A stretch of 25,041 nucleotides of DNA, from IMG/VR virus record IMGVR_UViG_3300028666_000102, positions 1 through 25,041 of that record; one strand, 5' to 3'. The notes below the pieces were generated by a model. It was not told the DNA's origin. It searched no databases and worked only from the letters and a program-made list of their open reading frames with translations. Below, piece after piece: positions 21,982 through 25,041 of the stretch (its first letter is position 1; each line of letters opens with the position of its first letter). A program made the position numbers and the translations under genes. This DNA is from a virus.

Positions 21982-22022
21982 TTGCGAGATCAACAGTAGC
22001 GCTCGGGGGCGCCGAAGGTCGA

Positions 22023-22040
22023 GAGGCTGTCGCAAGCCTC
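22023..22040 (-). other. Small hairpin between promoter candidate and Y RNA array
   Basis: GAGGCT and AGCCTC pair perfectly (6 bp) around TGCGAC. It has no T-tract on either side, so a terminator is unlikely. It would sit near the 5' end of a transcript from the 22056-22083 promoter candidate. The rest of 21982-22055 shows nothing I can name. Confidence 0.3.
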
Positions 22041-22055
22041 GAATAAAGTGTTGAA

Positions 22056-22083
22056 TTGCTAAATCAATGGTCCGCTGTATCAA
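22056..22083 (-). promoter_or_regulatory. Candidate promoter for the Y RNA array and Ro60
   Basis: Minus-strand TTGATA (22083-22078) and TAGCAA (22061-22056) are 16 bases apart in the most AT-rich stretch of the window. This lies just after the stop of 22089-22856 and before the first Y-RNA-like unit. It resembles a housekeeping-type promoter (TTGACA / TAnnnT). Confidence 0.4.
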
Positions 22084-22088
22084 GAACC

Positions 22089-22856
22089 CTATGGAGTGCC
22101 GCTCGCGCGCCGCTTCTGCTTGCGCTTCCAGGCACCCCAGCCAGTCGCGTTCCAGAACGGCGTCCAGCCCTTGCAGACCGCGCACGGGAACGCATGCTTG
22201 GTCAGGGTCCCATTGATGGTCACCCTGAACACCATCTGGCCGGTACTCTCGCAGCTCGGACAGATGAACCGGGACGAGTTGGCCGGTGCCTTCTGCGCGG
22301 GGCCGCCGCCGTCGACCGCCCAGGCGTGGCCGCATTCGACGAGGCCGATGACGGTCAGGATCCGGCCGGCGCGCGTGTACAGGGGCCGCTGGCCCGAGCC
22401 GCGGCACCAGTCGCAACGCAGCCGGTTCAGGCCGATCAGATCGGCCGGCGTCGGGGACCTGGGCTTCGACCTGCTCGATCCGTCCATGCGGCCGCCGGGG
22501 CCCCGCCGGTAGTCCCGGGCCTGGGACGAGCGCTGCGTGCCGCCGGCCCCGGCCCGCTTGGCGTCCGCGCGCCGCGGGGTCGCAGCCGCGCCGGGCCGCG
22601 GGGTGCCGGCGGCTGGCGCGCGGTAAGTCCGGGCGCGGCGTGCGGACGCGAGCTCCCAGGTGCCGTCGGCACGGCGGCGCGCGCCGCGGGCGGAGACGGT
22701 CCTGGTGTCTGGGTCGCGACGGATCGAGGCAACTGTCTTGGGCCCGAACAGCGCCCGGGCCACCCGGCGCGGGGTCGGGTGGTTCCGCTCGTCGCCGAAC
22801 AGGATCCGCGCGGCCACGCGGTGCGGCGCCCAGCCGGACGACTTGCGCCTGCCCAT
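22089..22856 (-). CDS. Basic protein with DnaJ-like CxxCxGxG zinc motifs
   Basis: The start is ATG 22856, two bases after the stop of the FtsK-like gene; earlier in-frame starts would overlap that gene. It ends with TAG. The 255 residues have a basic, low-complexity first half (many Arg, Ala, Gly), probably disordered and nucleic-acid binding. A C-terminal zinc region follows: CDWCRGSG (C148, C151), C175 in ECGHAW, CPSCESTG (C199, C202) and CAVCKGW (C225, C228). These resemble the CxxCxGxG repeats of DnaJ and of some RNA-associated zinc ribbons, but no J domain is present. The last residues are again basic. It may be a DNA- or RNA-binding factor. No family named. Confidence 0.65.
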   Translation of the reverse strand: MGRRKSSGWAPHRVAARILFGDERNHPTPRRVARALFGPKTVASIRRDPDTRTVSARGARRRADGTWELASARRARTYRAPAAGTPRPGAAATPRRADAKRAGAGGTQRSSQARDYRRGPGGRMDGSSRSKPRSPTPADLIGLNRLRCDWCRGSGQRPLYTRAGRILTVIGLVECGHAWAVDGGGPAQKAPANSSRFICPSCESTGQMVFRVTINGTLTKHAFPCAVCKGWTPFWNATGWGAWKRKQKRRASGTP

Positions 22857-22857
22857 C

Positions 22858-24969
22858 TCAGGCCTCCCGTGCTCGGCGAGTTGGGGGGACGGTGCACTCG
22901 AAGCGCTCGCTGCGGCCGTCGTCGTCGCGGCGGCTGGTCGCACCCTGGTGGATCTTGAATGCGTTCAGGGCGGCCTTGCAGGAGTCGCGGGCGGTCAGCC
23001 CGGGCAGCCGGTAAGCCTGGAGCTCGGCGATCGTGGCCGAGCCCAGGACGCGGAACAGCTGCCAGGCGTCCAGGAGCTCGTCGGCGACAGGGCTGTCGTC
23101 GGGGTAGGTCTCGCCGACGACCCGCAGGTAGGGGACGCCGGCGTGGAAGGCTTCGGCGTCGTCGACCACATCGCGGCCACCGCGCGGCCGGGGCCCGGCG
23201 GGCCCGGCCGGGCCGCCGGGATGGCGCGGGTCGCAGCGCCCTTGGAGGACCTCCTCCATCGCCTCGGCGGTGCGCTCGTCCAGGGCCGGGCGGCTGTCGC
23301 GGTTGGCTTCGACGGTGGCAACGATCTGCCCGGGTTCGATCATGTAGCCGCGGGCGACGGTTGGCCGGGGGTGGTCCGGCGACTTCGGCCGGAACATGCC
23401 GGGCTTGGGGAGCACGGTCTCGTCGGCGCGCCAGCCCTCGCCGTGGGCGCCGGGGCCGTGGATGACGTTTGTCTGGGTCGCGCTCCTGGTCCGGTAGCAG
23501 GCGATGTTGGTGAACTGGCCGGAGCCGTCGGTGGTCCCGCCGAGGGCCTTGCTCGACGGGGACTGGGTGGCGCCGATGATGATCAGGCCCAGGGCGCGGG
23601 AGACCTGCATCAGGCTGAGCCACTGGGTGAACAGCTTGGGGTCCAGGCGCAGCATCTCGGCGAGCTCGTCGATGAGGACGATGATGGCCGGCCCGTGGAT
23701 GTCGGGGTCCCATTCGCGGACCGGCAGGCCGGTGCGCTCGCGCTCCTCGCGCAGGATCTGGCCGCGGACCTCCATCGCGGCGCCGAGCGCCTCCAGGAGC
23801 AGGGCGACGTCGCCGATGCCGTAGGCGGCGCGGTAGGCGACGGGCTCGTACGGGCCGAGTTCCAGCTGGCCGGGCTTGAGGTCCATCAGGACCATGACGG
23901 CATTGTCCATGGAGGCGATGGAGCAGGCAGCGACGTTGACGCCGACGGACTTGCCGCCGTCGGTGATGCCGGCGTACAGCGTGTGGCGGCCGCGGAACCG
24001 GAAGGCAACCGGACGCTGGCCGTCGCGGACGCCGAGGTTGACCGGGTCCTTGATGCTGCGGGTGTTCGGGCCGGGCCACGGGACGGCGTCGTCGAGGGTG
24101 GAGTTCTCGCCGTCCTGGACGCGGATCTCGAAGCGGTTCCCGATCGCGGTGGGGATGATCTCCAGGCCGCGGCAGCCGAGGTTGCCGCGGAGGGTGTCGA
24201 TGCGGGCGGCGAGCCAGCGGCTGTTCACGGTCTTGGACTCGGGGGTGTAGATCCAGGTGACCCAGGAGTCGGGGCCGCTTCGGCGGACTGCGTCGATGCG
24301 GATCGGCGCGACGCCGATGGCGGCGAAGGCGGCGTGGAGCCGGGCCGCCTCGTCGCTCATCATCGGCAGGCTGGCCGCCGTCGGCATCGGCGGCCCGCCG
24401 ACGGGTGCCGGTGGCATCGGCGCCGACGCGACGGCGGCGTGGTAGTCGATGACGAAGTCGCGGTCGGCGGCCCGCCGATGGCGGCGCCAGTCGATCGAGC
24501 CGAGGGTGCCGACGGCGGCGAGCAGGAGGGTCGTCATCGCCGAGATGCCGGAGAAGCCGGCGCCGACGGCGGCGGCGCCTGAGACGCCGACGGCGCCGCC
24601 GACGATGAGGCCGCGGGTGATGTGCCGGTCGGCGTCGGCGCCGTGGAGGTGGTGGCCCAGCCATCCGGCGGCGGGGGCGAGGGCCCCGGCGGCCAGGAAG
24701 GGGAGCATCAGCCAGATGTGGTTGGGCTCCATGTTGGCCCACCAGCCCGTCGCAGAGAACGCGCAGGAGCCGATGGCCGGCCACAGGTGGTAGTGGCGGA
24801 TCAGGGCGAGGATCTCCGGCTCGGGCCGGGGGAGGTCGCGCTGGTCGATGAGGGCTGCGACGTGTAGCGGAAGCGGCTGGTAGGCGGGGTGCAGCGTGTA
24901 AGCGGGGTGGGCGGGAAAGACCGTTCCGTGCAGCTCAGAGCCGTTGTCGTACGGCGTGGCACGCCACAC
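22858..24969 (-). CDS. FtsK/SpoIIIE-like DNA translocase with N-terminal membrane segments
   Basis: With the GTG start at 24969 the protein has 703 residues. Two hydrophobic regions (about 85-104 and 118-158) predict membrane anchoring. The motor domain carries Walker A GITDGGKS (334-341) followed by VGVNVAACSIASMDNAVMVL, LMDLKPGQLELG, and Walker B IIVLIDELAEML (429-440), then GATQSPSSKALGG, as in FtsK/Tra-type ATPases. A helical C-terminal part (about 600-690) could be a winged-helix region. Streptomyces phages often carry such ATPases; the family also includes conjugative Tra proteins. The frame stays open to the window edge and GTG 24969 has no good ribosome site, so the true start may lie outside. 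The start overlaps one arm of a palindrome. Confidence 0.8.
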   Translation of the reverse strand: MWRATPYDNGSELHGTVFPAHPAYTLHPAYQPLPLHVAALIDQRDLPRPEPEILALIRHYHLWPAIGSCAFSATGWWANMEPNHIWLMLPFLAAGALAPAAGWLGHHLHGADADRHITRGLIVGGAVGVSGAAAVGAGFSGISAMTTLLLAAVGTLGSIDWRRHRRAADRDFVIDYHAAVASAPMPPAPVGGPPMPTAASLPMMSDEAARLHAAFAAIGVAPIRIDAVRRSGPDSWVTWIYTPESKTVNSRWLAARIDTLRGNLGCRGLEIIPTAIGNRFEIRVQDGENSTLDDAVPWPGPNTRSIKDPVNLGVRDGQRPVAFRFRGRHTLYAGITDGGKSVGVNVAACSIASMDNAVMVLMDLKPGQLELGPYEPVAYRAAYGIGDVALLLEALGAAMEVRGQILREERERTGLPVREWDPDIHGPAIIVLIDELAEMLRLDPKLFTQWLSLMQVSRALGLIIIGATQSPSSKALGGTTDGSGQFTNIACYRTRSATQTNVIHGPGAHGEGWRADETVLPKPGMFRPKSPDHPRPTVARGYMIEPGQIVATVEANRDSRPALDERTAEAMEEVLQGRCDPRHPGGPAGPAGPRPRGGRDVVDDAEAFHAGVPYLRVVGETYPDDSPVADELLDAWQLFRVLGSATIAELQAYRLPGLTARDSCKAALNAFKIHQGATSRRDDDGRSERFECTVPPTRRAREA

Positions 24970-25041
24970 ACCACAGTCATCAGAGGCCGGGTTCTCCGGC
25001 GCGCGCCGGAGATCGAGCGGGGCCTGGTGACTGTGGTGTGT
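24966..25041. repeat. Nested inverted repeat at the right edge
   Basis: Outer arms ACACACCACAGTCA (24966-24979) and TGACTGTGGTGTGT (25028-25041) are perfect 14-bp complements. Between them AGGCC (24984-24988) pairs with GGCCT (25021-25025), and the centre TCTCCGGCGCGCGCCGGAGA (24993-25012) is a perfect 20-base palindrome. All share nearly one centre (25002.5-25003.5). The arm reaches the last base of the window, so it may be longer. Confidence 0.7.

Noticed and set aside
1-25041. CRISPR array, insertion sequence, integrase or attachment site
   Set aside because: No spaced short repeats, transposase or recombinase motifs were seen on either strand; the only mobile-type gene is the HNH endonuclease.

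Overview
The window reads as part of a tailed-phage genome (or prophage) of a high-GC actinobacterium, most likely a Streptomyces-type host. Base composition is very GC-rich, GTG starts and GGAGG-type ribosome sites are common, and many adjacent genes overlap at ATGA, GTGA or TGATG. Every gene I can support lies on the minus strand, so transcription runs from high to low coordinates. There is no integrase, lysogeny repressor or CRISPR array in the window. The left-edge gene is cut by the window, and the right-edge gene may be.

Layout in transcription order. (1) 25041-22089: a complex nested palindrome, a membrane-anchored FtsK/SpoIIIE-type ATPase and a zinc-ribbon protein. (2) 22088-21390: about 700 bp without protein genes. 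It holds a putative promoter and a tandem array of Y-RNA-like genes. Three are full units with a tRNA-mimic module (T arm, acceptor-like stem closed by a short loop, D arm); two are reduced units. (3) 21389-15834: an RNA-maintenance block of Ro60 (TROVE plus vWA), an HNH endonuclease, a conserved small protein, a T4 Rnl1-like RNA ligase, an RlaP-type nucleotidyltransferase interrupted by one in-frame TAG, and a T4-type polynucleotide kinase-phosphatase. (4) 15817-13576: small actinophage accessory proteins, including zinc-ribbon and helix-turn-helix proteins, then an initiator-type tRNA-Met. (5) 13532-7558: small virion or accessory proteins, a permuted papain-fold hydrolase, a lectin/beta-helix tail spike and a phage zinc-finger protein. 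(6) 7577-1: the DNA packaging and head module (small and large terminase, portal, MuF-type head protein, two beta-rich putative decoration proteins, and a prohead protease fused to a DUF6582-like domain with an acidic tail).

How the parts may work together: Ro60 with its Y RNAs is known in bacteria for handling structured or damaged RNA. Rnl1 with Pnkp is the classical T4 pair that repairs tRNA cut by host anticodon nucleases, and RlaP nucleotidyltransferases are reported with RNA ligases. Their contiguity here, plus a phage initiator tRNA, suggests an RNA protection and repair island next to the late operon. That is an inference from family knowledge and gene order.
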